Below, piece by piece: positions 8,985 through 16,865 of a DNA stretch of 64,000 bases (its first letter is position 1; every line of letters begins with the position of its first letter). The notes below the pieces were generated by a model that was given only the letters and a program-made list of their open reading frames with translations, did no database searches and had not been told where the DNA came from. The DNA comes from CAG-877 sp045125935 (lineage in GTDB: Bacteria; Bacillota_I; Bacilli_A; RF39; UBA660). Both the position numbers and the translations under genes were made by a program. Location of the stretch: positions 22,957 through 86,956 of the forward strand of contig JBGVNW010000053.1 in the NCBI GenBank assembly GCA_045125935.1, read 5' to 3'.

Positions 8985-9756
8985 AATTAACTTTTTTCTT
9001 AATATCAACAACACTAGGTAACCATTCATCACAAGTATTATATGAAAAATCATCTCTACCATAATTAGGATTTTTGATTATTTTAGGGCTTCTATTTCTA
9101 CCATCTGAATAAAAAGACTTATAATAACCATAAAGATATTTAGGATTAAAATAAGCACCTCTCTCACCCATTTTCCACATCGGAGAACAAACCTCATTTC
9201 GTGGAATTCTTATAATTATCGCATTAACATCACTATCTTCATAATATTGATATTGTAAAAACGAATAAAAATCTAATCCATCTTCCTTAAATCTAACTGT
9301 TCTATTAATTTTAGGACCATGTATACACATCAATCCTGTTGTAAACCTAGAATTTTCTATTACATAATTCGGATGAAGCGATCCATGAATACCTATAACA
9401 TAATTATCATCATAGTAAAGTTTTTCCATATCTTTACCAAAAGTCACCGGAAGCTTAGCTTCCGCAATCTCATTTATCATTGTGACTTTTTTAGAACGAA
9501 AAACATTTCTAAGTCCCTCATAACTTACTTCATTTTTATCTAACAAATTACAAACTATTTGAATAGTCTTATCAATTGGAAACTGATAATAATTACTATC
9601 AAAAGATTCTCTTAATTTTTTTATCTCACTACTAACAATAGCTAATTTATTAGAAGCCTCCTCAGAAACTACCTTAATATACAAAGCATCTAATAAATTT
9701 AAAAATTGTTCTTTATTTAATACCTCTTCCATATAATCAAATCCCATACATTTCAT
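8983..9756 (-). CDS. Unknown protein, translationally coupled to the class B PBP
   Basis: This protein of up to 257 residues is one I do not recognise. It is soluble: I see no signal peptide or membrane segment. The N-terminal half is helical and charged; the C-terminal half is rich in Tyr/Phe/Arg (NPKYLYGYYKSFYSDGRNR) with a single conserved-looking GIHGSLHPNYV segment. The first ATG (9756) lies inside the PBP gene with no ribosome site. A second ATG at 9732, a few bases after the PBP stop, may be the real start by re-initiation. Its only context clue is coupling to a cell-wall gene. Confidence 0.6.
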   Translation of the reverse strand: MKCMGFDYMEEVLNKEQFLNLLDALYIKVVSEEASNKLAIVSSEIKKLRESFDSNYYQFPIDKTIQIVCNLLDKNEVSYEGLRNVFRSKKVTMINEIAEAKLPVTFGKDMEKLYYDDNYVIGIHGSLHPNYVIENSRFTTGLMCIHGPKINRTVRFKEDGLDFYSFLQYQYYEDSDVNAIIIRIPRNEVCSPMWKMGERGAYFNPKYLYGYYKSFYSDGRNRSPKIIKNPNYGRDDFSYNTCDEWLPSVVDIKKKVN

Positions 9757-11779
9757 AATATTTATTTGTAACCGCCTTAGTAATTCTAAGCGTTACTAAA
9801 CTCGCAAAATCCGTTGATGAATTTGGATGTGATGAATTTGGCGAAGTAACTACAATTGACATTTTAGGATTATTAGCAGGAAGATATCCAACAAACGAAC
9901 TTGTAATTGTCTCTGTATCTATAACCCCATCATTATCTGTATCAATAAAACTTTGCGATGTTCCAGTCTTTCCAGCCGCATCTAATTTATCATCAATATA
10001 TCCTCGTCCATATCCATCAGACATATGCATAACTGCATAAAAACCCTCTTTTACTCTATTTAAGTGTTCCTCACTAACATCAACAGTATTTAAAAATTTC
10101 TTTTCTACACTAAACAACAATTTCCCTATTTCATCACTATCAGTAGCCTTATGAACTTCTTTTAATAAATGTGGAGCTATTCTACTACCACCATTCGCAA
10201 TAGTTGAAACATACTGTGATAATTGAACTGGAGTATATGTCTCATACTGTCCCATAACAAAATCAAGTAAATTTCCCGCACTTTTATCTAAAGAAGTATA
10301 ACCACTACTTTCAACTGGTAAATCTATTTCTGTCTTAACACCCAAACCAAATGCATGATACATATTTCGATAAGTATCAAAAGCTTTTTGGTTAAAATTA
10401 AGTTTCATCCCCCTAGAATACTCTTGTCCATTAACTCGAATAGCTGTTTTAAATTGATAAACATTACTACTCTTAGCCATCGCTGTAATATCATCAATAT
10501 TACCCAAAGTAACATAAGAACATTTCTCAGGTGCTCCAGCTACTTTAACACACTCATCAACTAAATATTCACCCATCTGAATAACTCCCGTATCATAACC
10601 AACAAGCATCGATGCACCCTTCACAACAGATCCAGGAGTAATTGGACTAATTAACATATTAGTAACATTATCAACTATTTTACCATTAACTATTTTCTTA
10701 GATGCCATAGCCAATATTTCACCAGTATTAGGATCCTGAATAATTACACTAGAATGATCATAATACTCAGTATTTGGTTCACTCTTCGCACGTAACATTT
10801 GTTCTTCAATAATCTTTTCTACTTCAATTTGTAAATTAATATCAATCGATAAAACTATATCATTACCACGACTACCTTCATCAATAAGTTTTAACTCATG
10901 TGAATTAACAACTTCATACACAGCCTTTTCCCCACGTAAATACTCTTCATACTGTTTTTCTATATAACTAAGACCAACTCTTTCATTTAAAGAATATCCA
11001 AGTTCTAAATAATAATCCTTCTCTTCTGCAGGAACTCCTTGACTAGAACTAGAAACAGTTCCAAGAATCGATTTTAAAGTATCACCATATGGATAAATTC
11101 TCTCCCAATCAACTCGAGTATTAAAACCAGCTAACTTTTCATTATTTTCCGATATATAAGCAAACTCCCTATCCGTAACATCACTCTTTATTGTTTTCTC
11201 TTCATATGTATATCCTCTATTCATTAAATAAAATAGATAGGCCGCTTCTAAATCTTCATCAGTAAATTCTTCCAACTCTTCAGAAGTAATTCTTTCAATT
11301 TTCAACTCTTCAATATCTTGATTAGTCATCTTACGTTCTTCAACTAATTTTCTTTCTTTACTAGTAATTTTCTTATTACAAAGATCAGGATATTTTGCTA
11401 AATAAAATTCCTTCTTAGAACGCAAAGTAAGCTTATTAACACTAAGCTCCAAATGAGGTGCTACTTCATATGCTAATTCAATCATTTCTGCATTAGTCAC
11501 ATTTTTCTCTTTCTTATATACAATTGTATTTATTGCCTTATTATCAACAATAATATTATAATTACGATCATATATTCTTCCTCTCGGAGAACTATTCAAA
11601 GTGACTTGATTAGAAGTAAGTGACAATAAATCAGAACTATTTTTTTCATAATCAAGCACCATAACAGAAAATAACTTCATTCCTAAAATACAAAACAAAC
11701 AAATAATAACTACTATAAAAACATTAAATCTGTTATTTACTACTTTATCATAATTAATATTTTTCTTATATTTTCGCAT
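9737..11779 (-). CDS. Class B penicillin-binding protein (FtsI/SpoVD/PBP2-like transpeptidase)
   Basis: This 680-residue protein has one N-terminal membrane anchor (about residues 18-41), a PBP dimerisation region beginning SSPRGRIYDRN, and a transpeptidase domain with SVVK at 384-387 (active serine), SSN at 437-439 and KTGT at 604-607. All three catalytic motifs are intact. It cross-links peptidoglycan peptides at septum, spore cortex or side wall. No PASTA domain is present, unlike SpoVD, so I cannot say which class B role it fills. It overlaps the next gene. Confidence 0.93.
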   Translation of the reverse strand: MRKYKKNINYDKVVNNRFNVFIVVIICLFCILGMKLFSVMVLDYEKNSSDLLSLTSNQVTLNSSPRGRIYDRNYNIIVDNKAINTIVYKKEKNVTNAEMIELAYEVAPHLELSVNKLTLRSKKEFYLAKYPDLCNKKITSKERKLVEERKMTNQDIEELKIERITSEELEEFTDEDLEAAYLFYLMNRGYTYEEKTIKSDVTDREFAYISENNEKLAGFNTRVDWERIYPYGDTLKSILGTVSSSSQGVPAEEKDYYLELGYSLNERVGLSYIEKQYEEYLRGEKAVYEVVNSHELKLIDEGSRGNDIVLSIDINLQIEVEKIIEEQMLRAKSEPNTEYYDHSSVIIQDPNTGEILAMASKKIVNGKIVDNVTNMLISPITPGSVVKGASMLVGYDTGVIQMGEYLVDECVKVAGAPEKCSYVTLGNIDDITAMAKSSNVYQFKTAIRVNGQEYSRGMKLNFNQKAFDTYRNMYHAFGLGVKTEIDLPVESSGYTSLDKSAGNLLDFVMGQYETYTPVQLSQYVSTIANGGSRIAPHLLKEVHKATDSDEIGKLLFSVEKKFLNTVDVSEEHLNRVKEGFYAVMHMSDGYGRGYIDDKLDAAGKTGTSQSFIDTDNDGVIDTETITSSFVGYLPANNPKMSIVVTSPNSSHPNSSTDFASLVTLRITKAVTNKYYEMYGI

Positions 11780-11849
11780 CTTTTTATCTCCTCTTTATTA
11801 GTTTATCACATAATTAAAAACTTATTTCATATATTTTTTTAGAGGTGAT
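11780..11849. other. Divergent spacer between the PBP gene and the DUF2624-like ORF
   Basis: This 70-nt AT-rich spacer is the start of the 770-bp interval without long genes (11780-12549). It carries the PBP ribosome site (GAGGAGATAAAAAG on the minus strand) and, at 11842-11848, GAGGTGA on the + strand for the next ORF. No clear promoter is visible. The rest of the interval holds the DUF2624-like ORF, the candidate antisense RNA, the 30-aa peptide gene and a purine-rich patch, listed separately. Confidence 0.5.
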
Positions 11850-12104
11850 ATTATCTATAAAGAATTAGCAAAAAAATACATAGAAATTCTGACTCCTGAT
11901 AATGTTAAGAATTATGCTAAGACACAAAATGTCATTTTAACTGATCAAGAAGCTAAAATAATCTATGATTTTATTAAAACATATTATAATGAACTTTTAG
12001 AGAAAAAAACTAGTGCATTCAAATATTTAAAGTTAAAATTAAACCCTAATATTTACAATAAAGCATTAGAATTATATGACGAATATGCCGCTAAGTATCT
12101 TTGA
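11850..12104 (+). CDS. DUF2624-like small protein with an apparent ATT/ATC start
   Basis: An 84-codon frame, one of only three genes on the + strand, lacks any ATG, GTG or TTG start, yet GAGGTGA (11842-11848) sits at proper distance from ATT (11850) and ATC (11853). The protein contains LTPDNVKNYAKTQNVILTDQ, then FIKTYYNELLEKKTSAFKYL and ends LYDEYAAKYL. The two-step pattern (YAK-x-x-N-V-x-LT-x-x-x-A near the N-terminus) recalls DUF2624/YqfT, which lies next to nfo in Bacillus; here nfo is about 450 bp away. AUU starts are known from infC and imply tight control. The family call is tentative. Confidence 0.5.
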   Translation: MIYKELAKKYIEILTPDNVKNYAKTQNVILTDQEAKIIYDFIKTYYNELLEKKTSAFKYLKLKLNPNIYNKALELYDEYAAKYL

Positions 12105-12129
12105 CATAAATATAAAGGTATGATATCAT
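12101..12129 (+). promoter_or_regulatory. Strong promoter for the candidate antisense RNA
   Basis: A perfect TTGACA (12101-12106, overlapping the DUF2624-like stop codon), a 17-nt spacer, and TATCAT (12124-12129) preceded by TG make a good sigma-A promoter. Confidence 0.75.
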
Positions 12130-12153
12130 AAATATGCCAAGGAAACTTGTAAA

Positions 12154-12196
12154 TTAAAAAGGGAATATTCAGTTACCCAATATTGAATATCTACCC
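12154..12196 (-). terminator. Probable terminator of the 30-aa peptide mRNA
   Basis: On the minus strand GGG...ATATTCA pairs with TGAATAT...CCC (arms at 12184-12196 and 12161-12171), and TTTTTAATTT follows. The arm has a short bulge. Confidence 0.5.
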
Positions 12197-12210
12197 AGTA
12201 TTTTAATGTT

Positions 12211-12248
12211 AGACATTTAATTATTAAAGATTAAATGTCTATTTTTTT
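12211..12248 (+). terminator. Terminator of the candidate antisense RNA
   Basis: A perfect 10-bp stem (agacatttaa/ttaaatgtct) with a 10-nt loop is followed by ATTTTTTT. The stem's right arm overlaps the stop codon of the minus-strand 30-aa peptide gene. Confidence 0.75.
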
Positions 12249-12331
12249 ACCATAATTACCAACACAATAAGAAGTAATAAAATGATCGAAGTAAGTCTAA
12301 GAAATTCTATTATAAAAATTCTTTTCTTCAT
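12239..12331 (-). CDS. Candidate type I toxin: 30-aa hydrophobic peptide
   Basis: This 31-codon frame opens MKKRIFIIEFLRLTS, continues with an Ile/Leu/Val block of about 15 residues and ends VKK: basic ends flanking a single membrane span, the usual form of type I toxins. GGGAGG lies 7 nt before the ATG, and a TTGTAA-17 nt-TATACT promoter lies 62-90 nt upstream. Its 3' end is covered by a convergent antisense transcript. I do not recognise the exact family; similarity to TxpA/Fst-type toxins is architectural, not by sequence. An ordinary small membrane peptide remains possible. Confidence 0.55.
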   Translation of the reverse strand: MKKRIFIIEFLRLTSIILLLLIVLVIMVKK

Positions 12332-12392
12332 TCTATAACCTCCCATCTCTTCAAAATTAATGGTAGATATAAAACTAATATCCCCTACACAA

Positions 12393-12421
12393 AGTATACT
12401 ACTAATTTACATTAGTTACAA
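12393..12421 (-). promoter_or_regulatory. Promoter of the 30-aa peptide gene
   Basis: Minus strand: TTGTAA (12416-12421), 17-nt spacer, TATACT (12393-12398). It implies a leader of about 55 nt containing a small hairpin (GATAT...ATATC). Confidence 0.6.
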
Positions 12422-12424
12422 TAT

Positions 12425-12540
12425 AGAAATGGAAAATTTTGCCAAAAGACATTTACTTAAAAATAACTTTTCTTCCTTTCCTGGTTCCCCCAATAAAACC
12501 ATTTTTCATACATAAAAATACACTTTCTTTATAAATAAAG
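12425..12540. other. Purine-rich intergenic patch downstream of nfo
   Basis: The minus strand reads GGGGGAACCAGGAAAGG within an otherwise AT-rich spacer and contains short frames of 18 and 28 codons with no ribosome site. The composition differs from ordinary spacers here. It might be a decayed sequence or part of an upstream leader for the 30-aa peptide mRNA. I cannot assign it. Confidence 0.35.
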
Positions 12541-12561
12541 AAAAACAGACTACGCCTGTTT
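12538..12561 (-). terminator. Terminator overlapping the nfo stop codon
   Basis: AAACAG/CTGTTT stem (12556-12561 with 12543-12548) enclosing the TAG of nfo, followed by TTTCTTTAT on the minus strand. Confidence 0.65.
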
Positions 12562-13434
12562 AACTATTTTATCAAGTAATTCGCTATCAAATTTTTTATT
12601 TCTAATCATTTCAATTTCATATTTATATGGAGCAAATTCCTTTTCAACATAAGGTGTTTCCAAGATTTTAGGTACATCTTCAAGTCTTTCATTATAAATA
12701 ACATTAATTAATGTATCAAAGCCAATCTTACCAAACCCAAAATTTTCATGACGATCTTTATGCGTACCATTTTCATTTTTACTATCATTTACATGCACAC
12801 AATATATTTTATTAATCCCAATAATTTTGTTAAATTCATCTAAAAATTTATCAAAATTACTTATATCATATCCTGCATCACTTAAATGACAAGTATCTAA
12901 ACATACACCAATATGTTCTTTATCATCAACCATATCAATAATTGCTTTAATCTCTTCTAATTTTGATCCAATCTCACTACCCTTACCAGCCATTGTTTCT
13001 AAAAGAATAGTAACATCATAATTTCCAAGTATCATATTAAGACCTTTCGCAATATTATTAATTCCATTTTCTACTCCTAATCCCACGTGACTGCCAGGAT
13101 GAAGAACCATATATTTAATACCAAGTAAACTACAACGTTCTACCTCTTCTTGTAAAAAACGCACTGAAAATTTAAACTTATCAGGATCTGTATCATTTGC
13201 TAAATTTATAATATAAGGGGCATGTACAATAACTTTAGAATAATCAATACCCTCACTCTTCATAACATTCATTGCTTCTAACGTAAGACCATCCTCAATT
13301 GGATATCTACTAGTGTTTTGTGGAGCTCCTGTATAAAACATAAAAGTATTTGCTCCATAACTTAAAGCCTCATTTAAACTTCCAAGTAATTGACTATCTT
13401 TTTTAAAACCAACATGACTACCAATAATTAACAT
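12550..13434 (-). CDS. nfo: Endonuclease IV (AP endonuclease)
   Basis: This 294-residue TIM-barrel protein carries the three signature stretches of family 2 AP endonucleases: VVLHPGSHVG-like (MVLHPGSHVGLG), LLETMAGKGSEIG and CLDTCHLSDAGYD, followed by HVNDSKNENGTHKDRHENFG with zinc-binding His residues. It cuts DNA 5' to abasic sites during base-excision repair. I set the start at 13434 because GGAGGTAATGAT precedes that ATG; the longer frame would add an unlikely Cys/Phe-rich extension. A pilin gene terminator separates it from upstream genes. Confidence 0.96.
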   Translation of the reverse strand: MLIIGSHVGFKKDSQLLGSLNEALSYGANTFMFYTGAPQNTSRYPIEDGLTLEAMNVMKSEGIDYSKVIVHAPYIINLANDTDPDKFKFSVRFLQEEVERCSLLGIKYMVLHPGSHVGLGVENGINNIAKGLNMILGNYDVTILLETMAGKGSEIGSKLEEIKAIIDMVDDKEHIGVCLDTCHLSDAGYDISNFDKFLDEFNKIIGINKIYCVHVNDSKNENGTHKDRHENFGFGKIGFDTLINVIYNERLEDVPKILETPYVEKEFAPYKYEIEMIRNKKFDSELLDKIVKQA

Positions 13435-13472
13435 ATCATTACCTCCAAAACAAGTATAGCAAAAAGAAAAGC

Positions 13473-13500
13473 AAAAAAAAAGACTTGAACAAGTCAAGTC
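13473..13500 (-). terminator. Terminator between the first prepilin gene and nfo
   Basis: A perfect 7-bp stem GACTTGA/TCAAGTC (13494-13500 with 13482-13488), five-base loop, followed by nine T on the minus strand. Confidence 0.85.
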
Positions 13501-13522
13501 CTTAAATATCTAATTTATCAAA

Positions 13523-14101
13523 TTAGCTTTCGATACAAGTTGTAATAGTAGTATCAGTTAAAGGTGCTACAATATCTGCTTGTTTACTATCATTAGCAGC
13601 ATCTAAATCCATAAGAACGTCTCCTCTTTTTAAAGAGTCTGATGTCTTAGCAGTTGTATCTGCTGGATCATAAACACCATGTGTTCCATCTGATAATGCT
13701 ACATAAAATTTAGTAATACGTTTAGTTTCTGTACCAGTTGAATCTGTACTGATATTAACTCTAACATATCCTGATACATCACGGTTACCCCAAGATGACT
13801 TACCACCTTGATCAACTAAAACTGGATAAGTAGTACTTGTTGTATCGATTAAGATATAATAATCTCCATTATCTGTTGCTGACGAAACAGTATTACTGCT
13901 TCCGCAAGATAATCCATCAGCTGTCCATAATGTTCTAGCTGCATTTGCATATGATTTAGCAATATCAATAAATGTATCCTTTCTTGAATTTTCAATAGTT
14001 CTAGTTACTGAAGGAATAGCAACCATCATTAAGATACCCATGATTACGATAACTGCAAGTAACTCAACCAACGTAAAACCTTTACTGTTGATTTTTTTCA
14101 T
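13523..14101 (-). CDS. Type IV prepilin-like protein A
   Basis: This 192-residue protein begins with a short basic leader and the class III prepilin motif KGFTLVELLAVIVIMG: cleavage would be after Gly8, leaving Phe1 and Glu5 of the mature pilin, then a 20-residue hydrophobic helix. The globular part has one Cys near residue 65 and one five residues or fewer from the C-terminus, suggesting a D-region disulfide. It could be a ComGC-like or type IV pilus subunit. No prepilin peptidase or assembly ATPase is in the window. It has its own promoter and terminator. Confidence 0.88.
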   Translation of the reverse strand: MKKINSKGFTLVELLAVIVIMGILMMVAIPSVTRTIENSRKDTFIDIAKSYANAARTLWTADGLSCGSSNTVSSATDNGDYYILIDTTSTTYPVLVDQGGKSSWGNRDVSGYVRVNISTDSTGTETKRITKFYVALSDGTHGVYDPADTTAKTSDSLKRGDVLMDLDAANDSKQADIVAPLTDTTITTCIES

Positions 14102-14137
14102 TTTTTCACTCTCTCTTTCTATTTTTCTTATGATTTA

Positions 14138-14166
14138 ATATTAGCATAATCATTTTCATTTTGCAA
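14138..14166 (-). promoter_or_regulatory. Promoter of prepilin A gene
   Basis: Minus strand TTGCAA (14161-14166), 17-nt spacer, TAATAT (14138-14143) with upstream TG. The leader carries a purine-rich ribosome site (AGAGAGAGTG). Confidence 0.5.
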
Positions 14167-14256
14167 TAGTCAAAATAAAAATTAATTATTTTAAAAATTT
14201 ATTTTACACAAATTACTTAAAAATTACTTATTTTAATAGAATAAAAGTGTAAAGTA

Positions 14257-14877
14257 TTATTCTGATGCATAAATATGAACAATTCCACCAGTACACTCAA
14301 CTGGAGTTGTGCCAATTAATCCTGCCACAGTATTAGCATACGCAGTATTTGTTGCTACTGTAGTTGTATCAGTACCAGATTCAAAATTATAATCTGACAT
14401 ATTAAAAACTTTAGTATCATCTTGTTCAACATTAGCAACAAGATCAGTTGCCCCATCTCCATATAAATCAGATGCCGCAAGTAATGGTATTCCTCTTAAA
14501 CTATCTCCTGGTTTAATCTCTTCCAATAACTGAACATAATATTCATACTCAGAACCATTCTTCTTTATTATGACATATGATTTATTCTTCAAATAGCTTC
14601 CACCATATGGTGGTTCTTCAAATTCAGAATTATCAAGATAAGCCAAATTCATAATAATACATTGTCCATTAGATGGTTTAGTAATTCCATTGCTACTTCC
14701 TCTAAGCTTATATTCTGCCGTAGTTGCCAACTTTTTAGCGTCCTCTACATATGTTGAAGCTCTATTCTTATACAAGATACCAGTAACATTAGGAAGCGCA
14801 ATAACCATCATGATACCAAGAATAACCATTACAGCTAATAATTCAACAAGCGTAAATCCCCTCTGATTTTTTTTCAA
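14257..14877 (-). CDS. Type IV prepilin-like protein B
   Basis: This 206-residue protein starts MKKNQRGFTLVELLAVMVI, the prepilin cleavage motif with Glu5, and a hydrophobic helix to about residue 30. It has Cys near residue 69 and near the C-terminus (PVECTGG), as in prepilin A, so both may be closed by a disulfide. It is adjacent to prepilin A but separated by a 155-nt spacer with a promoter for A. The two share only the N-terminal helix clearly. It may be a minor or alternative pilin. Confidence 0.87.
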   Translation of the reverse strand: MKKNQRGFTLVELLAVMVILGIMMVIALPNVTGILYKNRASTYVEDAKKLATTAEYKLRGSSNGITKPSNGQCIIMNLAYLDNSEFEEPPYGGSYLKNKSYVIIKKNGSEYEYYVQLLEEIKPGDSLRGIPLLAASDLYGDGATDLVANVEQDDTKVFNMSDYNFESGTDTTTVATNTAYANTVAGLIGTTPVECTGGIVHIYASE

Positions 14878-14930
14878 CTCTCTTCACCTACCTTAAAACA
14901 ATTATAACAAATAATCATAATAATTAAATA

Positions 14931-16103
14931 TTATTTTAATACTTTTTTCATATTTTCTATTTCAAACATTGTAGTATTAGTGTAAAGAGAATTGTCGAAT
15001 AAATAATCATATCTAAATAAACTAAACCCTTTATAATGTTTAAGATTACGAGATAAAAGTATTTCTCGCATAATAACATTATTATTATCAATCCATTCAT
15101 TTATCCCACTTTTTGCGTAGTTATCAACAACTCCGACTTTGTAAAATGCAAGAGCAATATACAAGTCTATCTCTTCATTTTTAATTAAACTATTCCACTC
15201 ATCAATAACACTTTTAAAAGCTTTTGTTTCATTAAAAAATCCATAATATACCTGAGGCATAATAAAATCAACATACTGATTACCCTCAAGCCACGTCTTA
15301 ACATCCGCAAATACTTTAGTATAATTATTCTCAATATTACCATCCGGACTAACTCCAAATAAAACATTATTATCCTGACAAACTTCATGTACTCTTTTAA
15401 TCATTTTATTAATTATCATAAAATGGTAATTGTCAAAATCAATATGACTATTATTTTCTAAGTACTGTAAATAATCTAAATAATCTAAGTCTTGATTAGG
15501 ATAAAAATAATCATCAAATAAAATGCCATCTAATTTATAATTAGTAACTACTTCTTCCACTCCATCAACAATTAAATCCTCTACTTCTTGTTTTGAAGGA
15601 TTATAAAAAATTCCATCATCTTCATATAAATAATCTGTCCCAACATATTTATACGCAGGATTTTTCTCACTAATTGAAGTAATACTACTTCTAACCCTAT
15701 AAGGATTTATCCATCCATATATCGAGATGTTATTTAAATTACACATTTCAATAAAATATTCTAATACATCATATCCAGGATAAACTCCCTCTTCAGTAGA
15801 TACTGTACTACTCCACGGAAAAATATTAGATTCGTAAATAGCGTCAGAAAAACTCCTAATCTGTACAATTGCTGTATTAAAGCCTAAATTTTTAATATTA
15901 CTAATCATCAGTCTAATATTTTCTTTACTAGTATCTACATTTTTATCCTTAATATACTTATTCAATTCAATATAACTAATAAATATAGCTCTAACTTCTT
16001 TGCTTTCCTGTTTTTGTATATTTACCCCACCTGTATTATTCTTACTTATACAAACACCTATACAAATTATAGAAAGAATAATCAAAACAAACAATCTCTT
16101 CAT
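14931..16103 (-). CDS. GHL10/DUF187-type glycoside hydrolase-like lipoprotein or secreted protein
   Basis: This 390-residue protein has an N-terminal signal anchor (residues 1-19) and the fold markers of the YngK/GHL10 family: EVRAIFISYIEL, GFNTAIVQIRSFSDAIYESNIFPWS, then GWINPYRVRS and LDGILFDDYFYP, where Asp residues sit at the barrel's catalytic edge, and VDFIMPQVYYG. Members are predicted to act on cell-wall or polysaccharide glycans outside the cell. No clear lipobox is visible. It sits between prepilin B and the YetF gene without obvious coupling. Confidence 0.82.
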   Translation of the reverse strand: MKRLFVLIILSIICIGVCISKNNTGGVNIQKQESKEVRAIFISYIELNKYIKDKNVDTSKENIRLMISNIKNLGFNTAIVQIRSFSDAIYESNIFPWSSTVSTEEGVYPGYDVLEYFIEMCNLNNISIYGWINPYRVRSSITSISEKNPAYKYVGTDYLYEDDGIFYNPSKQEVEDLIVDGVEEVVTNYKLDGILFDDYFYPNQDLDYLDYLQYLENNSHIDFDNYHFMIINKMIKRVHEVCQDNNVLFGVSPDGNIENNYTKVFADVKTWLEGNQYVDFIMPQVYYGFFNETKAFKSVIDEWNSLIKNEEIDLYIALAFYKVGVVDNYAKSGINEWIDNNNVIMREILLSRNLKHYKGFSLFRYDYLFDNSLYTNTTMFEIENMKKVLK

Positions 16104-16147
16104 AATATCACCAAAAACAACATACCAATAATTTTATAAAAATCTTG

Positions 16148-16792
16148 TCACTTTATATTTTCTCTTTTTATTAAAAATAATTTATTCTTTTGATAAAATC
16201 CATAAAATATATCTTCTAATTCATAATTTTCTTCAGCAAGTTTCTTATTTAGCCAAGACTCACTTTTATTTATTTGAACTAATACATCATCCTGTATTTT
16301 TCCATCTAATATTACTGGTAGAGGATATGTTCTATCTTCATCATCATCTCTTTTAAAAATAGATAATTTCCCACTAGTTTCAAGTATCGCATAATCAACT
16401 TCTTCTATCGATTTAATTGACTGAGCTCTAAGTTGTGTCAACAAATCATCTAAATTATATCTCTGATTTAACATTTCCTTAAAATTAATTTTACCCCTAT
16501 TTATAATAACAGAAACATCCCCATCAACTATCTTTCTAACCTTTTCATTTTTTAATGAAATATGTGCCACGGTATATTGAAGTAAAACCAAAACCACTAT
16601 TGGTAAAAGAGAAAAAACCATACTATCCTTATAATTTTCTATTGATATAGCCGCAAGTTCCGCAATAAAAATAGAAACAATAAAATCCATTACAGATAAT
16701 TCTCCAATCTCTCTTTTCCCCATAAATCTATAAGAGATTGCAATAATTACATAAAACAATATACTTCTAAAAAAAAGAATTATATAATCCAT
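16148..16792 (-). CDS. YetF/DUF421 family membrane protein
   Basis: This 214-residue protein has three N-terminal membrane segments (about residues 4-25, 33-52 and 58-77) followed by a soluble DUF421 domain with RAQSIKSIEEVDYAILETSG-like sequence, typical of YetF/YdfR proteins. YdfR-type proteins are spore germinant receptor-related membrane components in Bacillus, but many YetF members are uncharacterised. The start at 16792 is taken because AGGTGATTTTT precedes it; the longer frame starts with the GTG inside that ribosome site. Confidence 0.87.
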   Translation of the reverse strand: MDYIILFFRSILFYVIIAISYRFMGKREIGELSVMDFIVSIFIAELAAISIENYKDSMVFSLLPIVVLVLLQYTVAHISLKNEKVRKIVDGDVSVIINRGKINFKEMLNQRYNLDDLLTQLRAQSIKSIEEVDYAILETSGKLSIFKRDDDEDRTYPLPVILDGKIQDDVLVQINKSESWLNKKLAEENYELEDIFYGFYQKNKLFLIKRENIK

Positions 16793-16865
16793 AAAAATCA
16801 CCTATTAATATAATTATCTTTTTCATATTTTTTATACCAAAACATAATATTTATTGAGGTGCATT

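Larger units (their letters stand above)
12136..12248 (+). ncRNA. Candidate type I antitoxin RNA (about 113 nt)
   Basis: A short transcript is bounded by the promoter at 12101-12129 and the terminator at 12211-12248, with no convincing ORF inside. Its 3' part is antisense to the last codons and the 3' region of the 30-aa peptide gene on the other strand, giving roughly 90 nt of overlap. It contains an inverted repeat at 12161-12196. The arrangement (convergent, 3'-overlapping) is that of txpA/RatA in Bacillus. It does not show the GGAAG/tetraloop signature of SRP RNA or the layout of 6S RNA. Confidence 0.5.

Noticed and set aside
12136..12248. SRP RNA or 6S RNA for the short transcript
   Set aside because: No SRP helix-8 signature or GNRA-type loop with the needed flanks, and it is too short for 6S; antisense overlap with the peptide gene fits better.
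15185..15388. 67-codon frame on the minus strand inside the GHL10 gene
   Set aside because: Out-of-frame shadow with no ribosome site; the GHL10 frame has clear family motifs through this area.
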